Notes under the pieces: generated by a model
What the model was told of the DNA's origin: nothing
The model's database searches: none
What the model saw: only the letters and a program-made list of their open reading frames with translations
Made by a program: the position numbers and the translations under genes
Shown here: piece by piece, positions 1 through 11,094 of the stretch
Numbering within the stretch: position 1 is the first letter of the stretch
Layout: the number at the start of each line of letters is the position of its first letter
Assembly: GCA_029204225.1 (NCBI GenBank)
Contig: CM055106.1
Span: 36,983,946-37,047,945, forward strand
Direction of reading: 5' to 3'
Source: Diphasiastrum complanatum
Lineage: Eukaryota; Streptophyta; Lycopodiopsida; Lycopodiales; Lycopodiaceae
Length of the DNA: 64,000 nt

Positions 1-2775
1 TATAAAATCAAGGCGATCAAGGGGAAATTAAAATTCATCGAATCAAGGAAATTCTTAATCATGGAGCTGTGAATTTAGAGAATCTAGATGGGACACCGTT
101 TGATACACCCATCAACGGTAGCCGGTTGCACAAGTATCGGCCACCGAAGTGAGATAGATCTAGATTGGTAGTAGCACATACGAAAAGCTATTCTGATAGA
201 CCATCACCACTAGATCTAGGAAGATCAAGCCAAATCAAGCTAGATCCATCAAAATTCGGTCGGATCTGGCAAGATAAGGAAAAACCATCAGGGTCCAGGG
301 GGATCTAGACAGGTGGGATCGAGAAGGAAACAGATCATCAAATTATGCCAATAAGTCCCCTAAAGTTGCAGATCAGAGACCTTGATCTCAGTAACTATGG
401 CAAATTAAGGGAAAAATTCACCAAAAACTGATGGATCTATTTCCAGATATCCATCAAAACTTCCAAAGAACTACCAATAGTCAGATCAAGCATGGATGAA
501 GCTGATTACCAGTTTGCAAAAGTTAAAAGTCAGAAAATCTCAAGATCTCGTCAAAAAACACTCTAAAAGAATACTTTTTCATGATTTTTGGAGATCCCAT
601 GAGAGATAGCTCTTGAAACTTGGACAGTCACTAGATCTGACCCAGATGCATCCATAAAAATCTCTGCAAGAGTTCTTGATTAAAAAATCTTCATTTTTGA
701 GTGTGTGTGAGGGTTCCCAGAAGTTGAATCTTTAGAACCCTCGCAGAGCATCAAAATCATCCTACCAACTCTCGCAAGGTGCCTAAATGGAACCAGAGTA
801 GTGAAATTAGCCTGCCTACATGGTTTGATCTTGAAAATCCAATCATAGAAACATGTTGTGCGAGAGATGACTTCCTGCAAGAGTTGAACCCTCGCAGACA
901 GTCTTAACTCTCGCAGAACCTTCGCAGGGCAGTCAAATCACTTTCTAAACTCTCGCAGACGTCCCTGAGGTCTTAGAATTTTGTGAAGAAGGTCTCTGCC
1001 AAAATTTGGGTGGAACTGAGCAAGGGAAAGTGGATTTCACCTGATACGTACTCTAAATTCCGCTATATAAGGGCTGATTTTGAGTCATTTGTCACCTTTG
1101 TTGGCGAAGCTCTGCTCAAATTTTCACTGAAATTTTCAAGTACTCTGTTAGCGACCAAAATTTCTACAAGCTATCATCTGCTCATACTAAACACATATCT
1201 GCACTCTGAACTATAGTTCTTGTCATCCAACACTCATTATTCACAGTTTTTTGTCGTTTCCGCACCTTTTTACCTTTTCCCCCGTTTTTCCTACTTTTTG
1301 TCCTTTAACTATCACTGCTAACATGGGCTCCTCATCCTCTGAAGACTTTGGCACCAAGTAGGTGATCCAGTGTGAAATCCCCTCAGCCACACAGATTTGG
1401 CCCTTACCCTCTAACGCTCTGATTCAACCATGGCTTCAGACAGCCGGTGCACTTCTTGAGGCAATGGGATTTTTCTGCACTTTTCCATTCTGAGATTAAC
1501 ATGGGCCTCGCCCTTCACGCTTATGCCACCTAGGACACGTCAAAGACACGCTTCCACTTCATGTACCAAAGTACCACGTACAAGGTCAGGATTAACGCAA
1601 ACTCGATGGTCACCATTGGCATTATGTCCGGTGACTGTTAGCCCATCTCCCATCGTCAGGCCAAAACTCTGATCAAACCTTTCGTCACCCAAACTGCACC
1701 AAAAATTCCAATCCAGACTAACAATGGTTACCTGATAGATGCTATCATGGAACCCGTCATTCAGGCGGCTGCGCATCTGTTGAACAACTTTCTGGATGTT
1801 TCAACATTTCGGAAGGACAAGATCCAATCCAAGTTGCTGAGTCAGATAGTGAAATCCTTTCTGGCATTCCCTGGCCCCTCAGTTGTGCCATATGACTGGC
1901 ATAGCTTCCTCATTCATGAACTAACCATCTCCATCAAACCCAACAACCGTGAGCATATCGCAGCAGGCCCCCTATTGTGTAATTTTGCCTGCACACTTCT
2001 CAAGGCGAACGTGCGTGGTTTCCACCGCTCAACCCTTTTTTCTTCCATCATGCTGCACACTAACTTCTATTCGCCATCTATAGCATCCATCTCCTCCCAA
2101 CCTGTAGTTACTGACACAACGGCCAACAAACGAATGCGTGGCGTTGCCTCTTCATTTTCATCTCCACCTACTACTCAAAGACGCACAACCACCACCGCAG
2201 TAACCACTCCATCAACCACCGCCACTTCTTCTTCCGTGCAACCATCCACTCTTGTCTCTGTTGTCACTACCCCTCTTTCTGTTCCATCCACGACATGTTT
2301 CCATCCTCGTTTCCTCTGTTGATACCACTCCCATTTTTGTTCCATTATCCACTACTCCATCCATCACCATCGCATTCTCCATCACTCCTGCCACCACCGT
2401 TGCTCCCCTCACATTTAATCCCTCTGATTCTTAGTTGTCTCCCGACTCTAGCATGGATGCAAGTCATCAACTTTTTACCCCCACGTCAAACCATTTCTGC
2501 TCCATCCTTGCCTTTCGTGCTCCACGCCACACTTCAGTTCCCCTCTGTTCCTCCCATTCTCTTGTTTGGACAAACCATCCTCACCCCCGTTTCCACTGTT
2601 GCTTCTTGCACCCCACCTGTTTCACCACCAAAGGTTGCCGAGGGCAACTAACTGTTGCTTGGTGATGCATTTATTCAGAAAATCTTTATACCATTGCCCG
2701 ATCAGACTAATCCCACCGCCCCAGATGGCATTAGGTCCCCGAGAACCTAATTGAACTACTTCAGGCCGTGGGTCC
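1..2775 (+). mobile_element. Old LTR-retroelement internal region (probably Ty3/gypsy), left copy
   Basis: This stretch has no intact gene. From about 480 to 1060 it carries many short copies of a ctcgcag/gcgagag motif. From about 1320 to 1730 it closely matches 4150-4550 on the other side of the LTR at 2776. From 1747 to about 2320 a plus-strand frame resembles the gag-like 'putative plant transposon protein' region found in some plant LTR elements, with a Ser/Thr/Pro-rich tail. The shared internal sequence on both sides of one LTR suggests two related copies in a row. The element is old and broken. The first 480 bases show nothing I can name. The gypsy assignment is inference, mainly from the neighbouring tRNA-Asp-type primer site. 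Confidence 0.5.
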
Positions 2776-3395
2776 TGTTGGGGGTATTCCCAACGAATTG
2801 TAAATAAATAAAATCGACTAATAAAATGTGTTGCAAGGGCATGGCATCCTGCGCGCATAAGCCCATGGCCCAATGAGCATGCAAGCTTAAGTTGTAAATA
2901 AAATAAAATAGACTTGGGCCTTTGAATTAAAATAAAACTAGAGGCCCAAAGTCATTTTTAAACTTAGAGATTACTTTTTAGAGTTGGGCCCAAATTGGGA
3001 CTCACATGAATCTTGTGAATTTCAATGTACTTTTTGTGGACCCTTGGATCAAGTTGGGTCCAAGATGAATGGATAAGATCAATGTAAATATTAGCCAATA
3101 GGATTTTGGGGCAAGGACCTTCCCCATTTTATAAAAGGGCACCATTTGTACTCTATTTCCATGCTTAATAGAGAGGAGGAGACTCTACCATTTTGAGAGC
3201 TCAAGCATCATCGTTGGCTAATCACTCTTGCTTATGCTATTAGTGTAGAGGAGTAGTGTTAGTGGTGAATAGAGTCAAGGGAAGAAGTAGGAAACTAACT
3301 AAAAATAGCATCTATGCATAGTTAGGTACCTATCCAGTGATCTAACCCTTGTTGATAGGCGGGAGGGCTATACTACGCAAGATCTTCGACCTACA
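2776..3395 (+). repeat. LTR of a probable Ty3/gypsy element
   Basis: The stretch begins TGTTGGGGG and ends CTACA, and a tRNA primer site follows one base later, so it has the layout of a 5' LTR of about 620 bp. A tataaaagg box lies near 3130, where a promoter would sit. Because similar internal sequence lies on both sides, it may also have served as the 3' LTR of the left copy. I found no convincing polypurine tract just upstream. Confidence 0.65.
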
Positions 3396-3396
3396 A

Positions 3397-3414
3397 TGGC
3401 GCCGTTGCCTGGGA
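3397..3414 (+). other. Primer-binding site, tRNA-Asp type
   Basis: The sequence tggcgccgttgcctggga starts one base after the LTR. It is nearly complementary to the 3' end of plant tRNA-Asp, which primes reverse transcription in several Ty3/gypsy lineages. This fixes the LTR's orientation as plus. Confidence 0.7.
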
Positions 3415-4552
3415 TAGGTTTCCACTAACTAGTTTAGCTGCATTTTAGTTATATTCTTGCTTTTTAGAGTAGTTTTATGTAGATTTTTGGGAGTTTAGAT
3501 TTAGTTTTCTTGTTTTTTTTTTTTTTATGTTTGGACTGTTCACAGCTAGCGGAGGAGGTGTGAGAGGGTAGAGGAGGCCTGAACAGTCTCTAAGGGCTTG
3601 AAACCCAAACCAACGAGCCAAAAAACCCAAAAAACACACCAATCTGTATTTTGGAGGAAAAAAGAGCCTAAAACCTTATCAGATTTTAATATCTCCAAAA
3701 CTAGTGAGAATTAACTCTTGCATGACTGGCAGCAGTTCTGTGGTATTGTCCCAGACCTGCATAGAAGCCTGCGAGAGTTAATTCCAAGCAGATTGCAAAA
3801 ATCAGAGAGAAATCATAAAAAATTCAAAAAACCCTTAAAAAAATCCACAAAAATTCAAATTTCCATAAGAACTCTCACAGACACCTCTGAAGTTCCATCT
3901 TTGTGAGACCAAGACAGAGAGAAGCTTGCGAGAGTTAGTTTGATGTCTAAGTGTCTGTGTGAGAGTTCTCAGTGAAAAAAAAAATGAGCAAGTACTAGTG
4001 AACCCTCGTAGACTCCAAAATTTTCAGTTCTAGTGGGCAGGAACTCTCGCAGAGAATTCTGAAGTTTCATCTCAGTGAGACAAGGACACAAAAGAACTTG
4101 TGAGAGTTAGTTTGATTCTAGTGAGCAGAAAATTGGGTTTAAGTGTTAAAAAATCATCCTCTAAAGACTTTGGCACCAAGCAGGTGATCCAGCATGAAAT
4201 CCTCTCAGCCACACAGATTTGGCCCTTACCCTCTAACGCTCTGATTCAACCATGGCTTTAGACAACTGGCCCACTTCTTGAGGCAATGGGATTTTTCTGC
4301 GCTTTTACATTTTGAGATTAACATGGGCCTTGCCCTTCACGCTTATGCCACCTGGGACATGTCGATGACACGCTTCCACTTCCTATACCAAGGTACCACG
4401 TACAAGGTCAGGATTAATGCAAACTCGATGGTCACCATTGGCATTATATCTGGTGACCGTCAGTTCATCTCCCATTGTAAGGCCAAAACTCTGATCAAAC
4501 ATTTCGTCACCCAAACTGCACCAAAAATTCCAATCCAGACTAACAATGGTTA
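3415..4552 (+). mobile_element. Old LTR-retroelement internal region, right copy
   Basis: This follows the primer site at 3397. It has an untranslated leader with the same gcgagag-type motifs seen at 480-1060, then from about 4150 a block closely matching 1320-1730. A plus-strand frame at 4278-4616 belongs to the same gag-like family as the left copy. The element is broken, and no protease or polymerase region is recognisable before the tandem repeats begin. Confidence 0.5.
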
Positions 4553-5780
4553 CCTTGTGTTGAGCCCACAAACCTCTGAACACCTACCGTCCAAGGTTCT
4601 GACTGTTTTTTACTGAATCTGACCAACAATTCCTGGTTCGACGGGCCTAGAATCCCAAGACTGCATTTAGGAATTCTGGTTTATATGCACGTTTCGCTGT
4701 GAGTACTGAACTGTTTGGAGCCCGGTTTAGTCATGTGGGTTCATCTCAGCCGGCGACACGGGACCAATTCTCGAGAATGTAAGAAAGTAGTCCGTTTAGT
4801 GGCACTCTCCCTGATAGAAAGGGCATTTCCAAACAAACAGCTTCAGAATTGAGCTGCAAATGGTCCTGTGGGTTTGTGTTGAGCCCATAAACCTCTGGAC
4901 ACCTCCTGTCCGAAGTTCTGACTGTTTTCTATTGAATCCGACCAATTCCTGGCTCGACGGGCCTAGAATCCTAGGACTACATTTAGGATTTATGGTTCAG
5001 ACGCCCGTTTTGCTGTGAGTACTGAACCGTTTGGAGTCCAGTTTAGTCATGTGGGTTTGTCTTGACGTGCAGCACAAGACAAACATAGGGTCTGAAAAAT
5101 GGACTCCATTCGATGACAATGGACCAACTCTCGGGAATGTTGGAAAGTAGTCCATTTAGTGGCATTCCTCCCGATAGAAAGAGCGACATTAGAATTGAAC
5201 TGCAAATGGTCCTGTGGGTTCATGTCGAGCCCACAAGCCTGTGGACATCTCTCGTCCAAGGTTCTGACTGTTTACTACTGAATCCGACCAATTCTTGGCT
5301 CGACGGGCCTAGAATGCCTAGAATCCCATAACTACGTTTAGGATTTCTGGTTCGGACGCACATTTCGCTGTGAGTACTGAACCGTTTGGAGCTCGGTGTA
5401 GTCTTGTGGATTCATCTCGGCGAGCAGCACATGATGGAACAGACGGTCTGAAAAATGGACACTGTTTGACGACATTGAACCAGTTCTTGGAGATGATGGA
5501 AAGTAGTCCATTTACTGGCATTCCCCCCGATAGAAAGGGCGTTTCCGGACAAACGACATCAAAATTGAGCTACAAATGGTCCTGTGGATTCATTTCGAGC
5601 CCACAAACTTGTGGACCTCCCAACCGAAGTTCTGACTGTATTTGACTGAATCCGCGGGCCTAGAATCCCAACACTGCATTTAGGGTTTTAGGGTTGGATG
5701 CACATTTCGCTGTGAGTACTAAACCGTTTGGAGCCCAGTTTAGTCTCCTGGGCCAGTCTCGGCTTGTAGCACAGGACGTA
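4553..5780 (+). repeat. Tandem repeat, four diverged copies of 319-368 bp
   Basis: The marker gttctgactg recurs at 4596, 4915, 5261 and 5629, giving spacings of 319, 346 and 368 bases. Each unit also contains gagccca(c/t)aa, a tcgacgggcctagaat stretch (shortened in the fourth) and ctgtgagtact. The array follows the retroelement internal region directly, and similar arrays occur in the non-coding parts of some plant gypsy elements. Short open frames inside it are not convincing genes. Confidence 0.75.
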
Positions 5781-7320
5781 ATACTCTTTATTTACAAACT
5801 TTTTATTTGACATGAAATAATTTGCATAAATTTCTTTTGAATATGGGTATTTTCAAAATGATAATACAAATGTCAATTTGACCTGTTAAAATCATATAGG
5901 ATAAGAATCCGCATGTAATACGATAGGTATGTAAAAAGGTCAAATTTGAGTGACCTAAAGTCTTTTACTATCTACCCTCAAGAGCTCCCCCTCAGAAAAA
6001 ACCCAATTGTATGTTCTTCCAATTAACTTCCCAATCAAGGCCCAAATTGCTATCCTCAAGAACTCTCATGAAAAAAAAACTCATTTGCATATTCTCCCTA
6101 TTTCTTTTAGGTTATGGCCCAAATTTTAAATCATAGGTGTGGGAATGAATTCTTTTTTCTTTAAGGCCATTCCTCAAAGGTATTATAGGATATCTAAGGG
6201 ACTCCAAAACTTAAATCATAGGTGTGAACATAAGTTCTCTATGCTTCAAGACCATTTATCAAACGTGTTATATGGGGTTGTCAGTAGAGGACTACAAAAT
6301 ATTCCCAAGTGTTGAGGGATTAAAGGGCTTTAAACAATGAGAAAATATATATCCGACTTTCTTGGATTCGGAAATAAAAAATTTATTTCAACCAAAAAGA
6401 ACGCATCTCCTTGCGTCTTGTGCATGAAACTTAAGAGTACTTGAATCCTATATTTCAAGAACTTCTCTCTTTGTGTAAGGGTTTTTTAGAGAAATCAAGG
6501 GCTCAGCAAATCAATCTGAATGAAGCACACCCATAAAAATCCTACAATAATTCTATCTTAAGTCCACGTTAGGAAATCACCAACAGTGAGATTTTTTTGT
6601 CAAATTTGTTTGTATCAGTTTCATAATGTCCCTGACATTTGAGAAATGCTAGTTCCTACTTTATATCTGTGAGTCTGAAAAAGTGTTGTTTGCATTTTAC
6701 AATTTAGATAGACTAAGTATGGTCTATTACGTCTATGTAGAAGGGCTTGAACCTTTCCGTGAATAGTTTTGTGCTTCTATTAATTACCTGTTTCACATAT
6801 AAAACTGATCTGATTGTGGATTGGAAAAAGGCTGCTTTGTCAACGTTAAGATAAAACAGTGAAGATCATTTGGGAATGAAGAAACAATTTTTGAAACAAA
6901 TAAAAAAGGAGAATGAAGTCTTGCCCCACTTGGATCATAAGAACTGCACCATTCAAATTTTCGTGTGGCCCACAAACATCTATAGAGAATCGAAGTTTTA
7001 GTTTTCATGGAAGGAGGCTTCCTATTTTTGGATTCCAGGAGCTCCTTAACTTCCAATCCTATTTTTGGTGTTAAATGAGGTCTCATTGTAATGTGCTAAG
7101 TAGTGTGGTCCCCAAACTCAATCTGAAATTGAATGGTCCATTCTTGCAAGATTTGAGCTAACCACGCGCTATTAATGACATTCAGTGCTACAAAATATTA
7201 CTATGCAAATCTTTAGTAAGTAAAGTCTCAACGGGAGTAGCAAACTTCAGCTTAGAAACTTTTGTTAGCTACAAAACATAAAAGCAAGATGATTTGGATG
7301 CCCTTCACAGACGTTAAAAC
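5781..7320. other. AT-rich stretch without recognisable gene
   Basis: I see no gene, RNA or clear repeat here. A 97-codon minus-strand open frame at 6793-7086 has no family resemblance I can name and is probably chance. Confidence 0.5.
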
Positions 7321-7324
7321 ATCG

Positions 7325-7624
7325 TTAAAAGAGCACAAGTAGAAAATTATGAATTGAACTCTCAACATAAGAGCTTAAGAAAACATTACCTTTAGCAGCC
7401 TCTTCTAGAAAAGAAAAGATAAATCTCTCCTCCATCTGAGCGTGTTCTTGCATCAACTCTAATGTATTACTATAGCCTTTCCAGAGCATCTTCAATTGCA
7501 TTTGCGTCCTGCCAGTGTTATGACCTAGAATCAACATTGAAAAAAACATCTGATGGAAATAAGCAGGGTCCCAAGCAAATTGAAAATGAGAACCTTGTAG
7601 AGAAAGTATAGAAACCAAAGCCAA
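7325..7624 (-). pseudogene. Possible hemerythrin-like domain gene fragment
   Basis: A 99-codon minus-strand frame contains the segment EHAQMEERFIFSFLEEAAKG. This resembles the H...EE..FP.LE part of hemerythrin (HHE, di-iron-binding helical) domains. Directly after EEAAKG on the minus strand comes gtaatg, a plausible splice donor, so the piece looks like genomic DNA with an exon edge rather than a cDNA copy. No start, further exons or upstream metal ligands are visible, so it is a fragment. It lies next to two other broken host-gene fragments. The family call is tentative because the recognisable stretch is short. Confidence 0.3.
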
Positions 7625-7754
7625 AACAGTGAATCCAAGCCATTCAACTTTGCACTGAATCTCTTTTCATCATCTGTTGCAGAGTGGACAAGCAGGGAAC
7701 AACATTAGTGTGACCATATTCAGAACAGAACAACATCAGTGTGTCCATATTTAG

Positions 7755-8155
7755 AAATGCAAGGATCATTTGACCAAGAACTTCTCAGAAGCTTTAGCAA
7801 TTCCATGGCTTTTCTTTTGGCTCTCTCTGTGAAGTCACTCTGGATGAGCAGTAGCATCTGAGTGAAGATGTCGGCTTGAACAACAGCCTCTTGACCAGTC
7901 TGTGAGGAGCTACCAATAAGGGCATGTCTGCTATGCACTCTGTTGCTTGATCTGAAACCTTTAGGACCATTCTCACCAATGTAGGAACATATAGAGCATG
8001 TCCTGTTGTGTGGAATGCTAGTGCTTTAAAAAGCAATTCCAATGTGGCAAGAGTTTCAACTCCATCCAACTTATCTGCCTCGGGGCAAATGCTCAATCAA
8101 AACTACTGTGGCACCTGCCGTCATAGCTCTCTCACTGTTCTTGGTGTGTTTTGTG
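7755..8155 (-). pseudogene. U-box/ARM-repeat E3 ubiquitin ligase fragment (PUB20-24-like), broken
   Basis: Minus-strand segments match the C-terminal armadillo repeats of plant U-box E3 ligases of the PUB20-24 type. They are SERAMTAGATVVLIEHL, then LATLELLFKAL with VPTLVRMVLKVSDQATE, then QEAVVQADIFTQMLLLIQ and AKRKAMELLKLLR. Intact relatives carry these in one frame near the end of a roughly 400-residue, usually intronless protein. Here they fall in three frames, with shifts near 8090 and 7930, and the U-box and N-terminal repeats are absent. It is therefore a dead C-terminal fragment. Its outer end stops within about 10 bases of the arginine decarboxylase fragment on the opposite strand, so the two were joined by rearrangement or capture. 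Confidence 0.6.
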
Positions 8156-8162
8156 AATTGAG

Positions 8163-8940
8163 GTAGCATACGATGGATTGTACTCATCTGCTTCAAAAAT
8201 GTCTGTTGGTTACACCACTGAGTATGCTGAGCAGGTGGTGAATGTGATCGTTGATGCCTGTGCAGTAAAGAATGTGAATCCTCCTATTATCTGCTATGAG
8301 AGCGGCCGGAGATTGGTCTCTCATCACTCCATACTTTGTTTTCAGACCACGTCCACTAGCCAAATGTCGGATCATAGTGAAAGGTTGAGCAGCATGGAGC
8401 AAGATCTGAGAGCTCTATTTGGATGGGGAATTGATAGCGGTATCAAGCAAAATTATCCATCTGGTTCACGTCGGAGATTTTGTGAATGTCGTTGCTTCTG
8501 CTAAGCATCTCAAGCAAGAACGTGCACAACTATTCAAACTTGCTCTACTAAATTTGGAGGTAAGAGCTTTGGGTGATAGGGTTAACGAGATCCTCTATCA
8601 TATCAGTAATCCTGAATCCCAAATTATTACCTACAATATAAACTTCTCAATATTCAAGTCCATACCAGATAGTTGGGCAATCCAGATTTTCCCAATTGCT
8701 CATTTACAAACATTGGATCAAGAACCAGATGTGTAGGCAGTTTTTTCTGATCTAATGTGTGACAATGATGGCAAAATATGTTCATTTGTTGGTGGAGACG
8801 CACATGAAAAGGCCGCTCAATGCCTTCATTTGCACAAACTTCAAGCTAGTAGACTTAACTGCCTGGGTATATTCCTGGGAGGTGCATATTAAGAAATCTT
8901 AGGGAGCATGCACAATCTTTTTGGTTCGACTCTAACATTT
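8163..8940 (+). pseudogene. ADC: Arginine decarboxylase C-terminal fragment, broken
   Basis: Arginine decarboxylase makes agmatine, the first step of one plant route to putrescine. The stretch matches the C-terminal half of the plant enzyme in order: YDGLYSSASKMSVGY, EYAEQVVN, the substrate-domain segment ESGRRLVSHHSILCF, then FSIFKSIPDSWAIQIFPIAH, LDQEP, SDLMCDNDGKI, FLGGAY and HNLFG. The pyridoxal-phosphate-binding N-terminal half is missing. A frame change lies near 8400-8425 and in-frame stops occur at 8734 and 8890, so it cannot make enzyme. Plant ADC genes often lack introns, so this does not show whether the copy came through RNA. It begins abruptly beside the U-box fragment on the other strand. 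Confidence 0.8.
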
Positions 8941-9600
8941 CAGCTTAGTTACTGATTTTCGTCTAAAAACCGTCTCCTTTCAGTCAATAAATCAGGTCCA
9001 ACTGCAAGTTTTGGATGGCATGATCTTAGGTTTATTCACTCTGCAATACTGACTGGTTGTTTGCCATCAAACACATACACATACATATATGGAAGGTAAT
9101 ACAGATCAAAATCAAAAGATTCTCAGATCGACAAAAACCAGCTTTCTATCTTCATACAGCTTCATACATGAGCAACATTTTTCTGCATTATTGTACAGAC
9201 TAACATTAGATCTGGAATTCCAATGACCTTGTAAGATGGAGTTTATACACAAACTTCACCACTCCACCAGCACTAACTAGATCAGCTACTGTGATGATAT
9301 GGGAAAGGCTGAGCAGGATGGAAGCATCGAGCATTATATTCACATCAGATGTTTTTAGTAATTAGTGCAAAATTACTATAAAAAATGCACACTACTGGCG
9401 GGGCTTAGTTTGTATACATGCGAAGGTATGGCAGATGCTGCATAGGTTCCCTCCCATATAGTTCTTTGTGTTCGCTATTCCAGGCTCTTGCGGGGCTGTT
9501 CCAAATCATTCTTTGAGGGTTGAAACTGGGAAAGTGTTATGCAAAAACCAAGAAAGTGTTATAGAATAGAATGTAGACAGACCAAAGAAGAAGTAAAGGT
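8941..9600. other. Non-coding stretch
   Basis: No gene is recognisable. It may be flanking DNA carried with the fragment cluster at 7.3-8.9 kb, but I see no terminal repeats or target-site duplication that would prove this. Confidence 0.4.
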
Positions 9601-9603
9601 GTG

Positions 9604-9607
<4 letters not shown>

Positions 9608-9641
<34 letters not shown>

Positions 9642-9790
9642 GCAGGGAGCGGTGGAGGGTGAGGGAGCAGGAGGAGCGATGGAGGGAAGGAGAGATGGAG
9701 GGAGAGTGAGCGATGGAGGGAAGGAGAGATGGAGGGAGAGTGACAGATGGAGGGTGTGGGAGAAAGAGAGATGGATGGATGCATGCATGG
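9608..9790. repeat. (GA)n microsatellite and purine-rich satellite
   Basis: A GA run at about 9610-9640 is followed by repeated gatggagggaaggagagatgg-type units. Long Ser/Pro-rich open frames on the minus strand are by-products of the repeat. Confidence 0.85.
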
Positions 9791-9925
9791 GAGAAGGGCC
9801 ATGCATCCTCCTCCCCATACATGCATACTATTCTTTTAGATTTCCAGTTCAAAAAACCTCATGCATGGGTGAGGGGAGGAGGATGCATGGGTGCACCCAT
9901 ACACCTGCGCAAATGTGTACATAAG

Positions 9926-10040
9926 TTTAAATATATATATGGATAGATATATATATATACATACATACATATATATGTATATATATACATATATGTATAC
10001 ATACATATATATATATATATAGATAGATATATATGTATAT
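9926..10040. repeat. (TA)n/(TATG)n microsatellite
   Basis: Alternating atatat, tacata and gatagata units run almost without interruption. No gene is present. Confidence 0.85.
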
Positions 10041-10059
10041 GTAGATCATAGTGGCACGT

Positions 10060-10101
10060 GGTACCGCCATTATGGTACCGCGGTACCATAATGGTGGTAC
10101 C
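10060..10101. repeat. Near-perfect palindrome, 20-base arms
   Basis: The arm at 10060-10079 (ggtaccgccattatggtacc) is repeated as its reverse complement at 10082-10101 with one mismatch and a two-base centre. Each arm has ggtacc at both ends, and further gcggtacc copies follow to about 10135. It sits just after a TA-rich run. Confidence 0.85.
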
Positions 10102-10244
10102 GCGGTTATGGTGTCGCCCTCAAACCAGCGGTACCAGGGTGGCACCACAAAAATAATATTTTTTATTATTAAAAAAAAAAAAACCCTTTTAACAGGCTAA
10201 AACTAGGTAAAAACTAAGATGTTACTATACAGGGGGACTGTACT

Positions 10245-10495
10245 GGGGGCACTGTCGGAGAGCGGACCCAATCGGAGTGCGGCATGTGGGAGAGCAATAC
10301 ATGGGGCAAGTACAGTAGCACATGGGCACCGTGGAGGAGCAGACCATGGACCCAATCGGAGTGCAGCATGTGGGGGAGCAATACATCCGGACAGGTACAC
10401 CGTCACATGGGCACTATGGAGGAGCAGACCATGGACCCAATCGCAGTGTAGCATGTGGGGGATCAGCACATGGGCCAGGTATAGTAGCACATGGG
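10245..10495 (+). repeat. 84-85 bp tandem repeat, three copies
   Basis: The marker cccaatcg(g/c)agtg recurs at 10267, 10351 and 10436. Units also share gcatgtggg, gagcaatacat and cacatggg. The block is clearly richer in G and C than the DNA to its left. Confidence 0.85.
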
Positions 10496-10544
10496 ATCAT
10501 CAACAAAAGCAAATTGGGAAACAGGTTGTGGGGTTAAATAGGCA

Positions 10545-10735
10545 CTCACGAGACAGTGAGAGAGCCAGTGAGAGGGGATGAGAGGCATTGCAAGAAGTTG
10601 TGAGGGAGAGCCAGTGGGAGGCTGTGAGAGAGAGGCATTGTGAGAGGCTATGTGACAGACTGAGTGAGAGGCTGTGAGAGAGCCAGTGAGAGCCATTGAG
10701 AGGTTGTGAGAGGCTGTGAGGGTCATTTCAAGCAA
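10545..10735 (+). repeat. Irregular gagagccagtgagag minisatellite
   Basis: Short units such as gagagccagtgagag and gaggctgtgagag repeat irregularly. The array runs into the coding-like stretch that starts at 10750. Confidence 0.7.
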
Positions 10736-10749
10736 CAGGGTGTCGTGAG

Positions 10750-11094
10750 ATGGCGGAGGGCGAAGCCAGGAGGAAGCTCGAGGAAGATGTCCGAAGGCAC
10801 AACGAAAGGCATCGGAAGCAAGAAGCAGACATTGCAGAGATGCTGCGAGAGACTCGGTAGAGACACCCAGAGCTGCAGATCCCCGCCCCCGCTGTGGCCC
10901 CCGCCCCCGCTATCAAGCTGGATTTGGATGAGCAGATCGGAATGAACTTCACACGACGACAGCTCATCATGGTCAGGGAAAGGGCTGCCCGCCGTCGGGC
11001 TGACCAGGAGGCAGCTCGGGCTAACCGGGAGGCAGAGCGAGAGCGATAGAACAATGCACCTGACGAGGGCGAGGAGTCTGTGGAGGATCCGTAG
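10750..11094 (+). pseudogene. Unrecognised charged coiled-coil-like frame, interrupted
   Basis: From an ATG at 10750 one frame runs 114 codons to a TAG at 11092. Its composition is strongly non-random: an N-terminal Arg/Glu-rich helical stretch (EARRKLEEDVRRHNERHRK), an Ala/Pro linker, and a second helical stretch (RERAARRRADQEAARANRE) before an acidic tail. Two in-frame TAG codons interrupt it, one after MLRETR and one after EAERER. I do not recognise the family. It lies in the same GC-rich block as the minus-strand frame at 11594-13100, which also has an ERERELAEMRERE stretch, so both may come from one unidentified DNA transposon. That link is inference. Confidence 0.35.

Noticed and set aside
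9506-9924. Several overlapping Ser/Pro- and Arg/Glu-rich frames
   Set aside because: All are translations of the GA-rich satellite.
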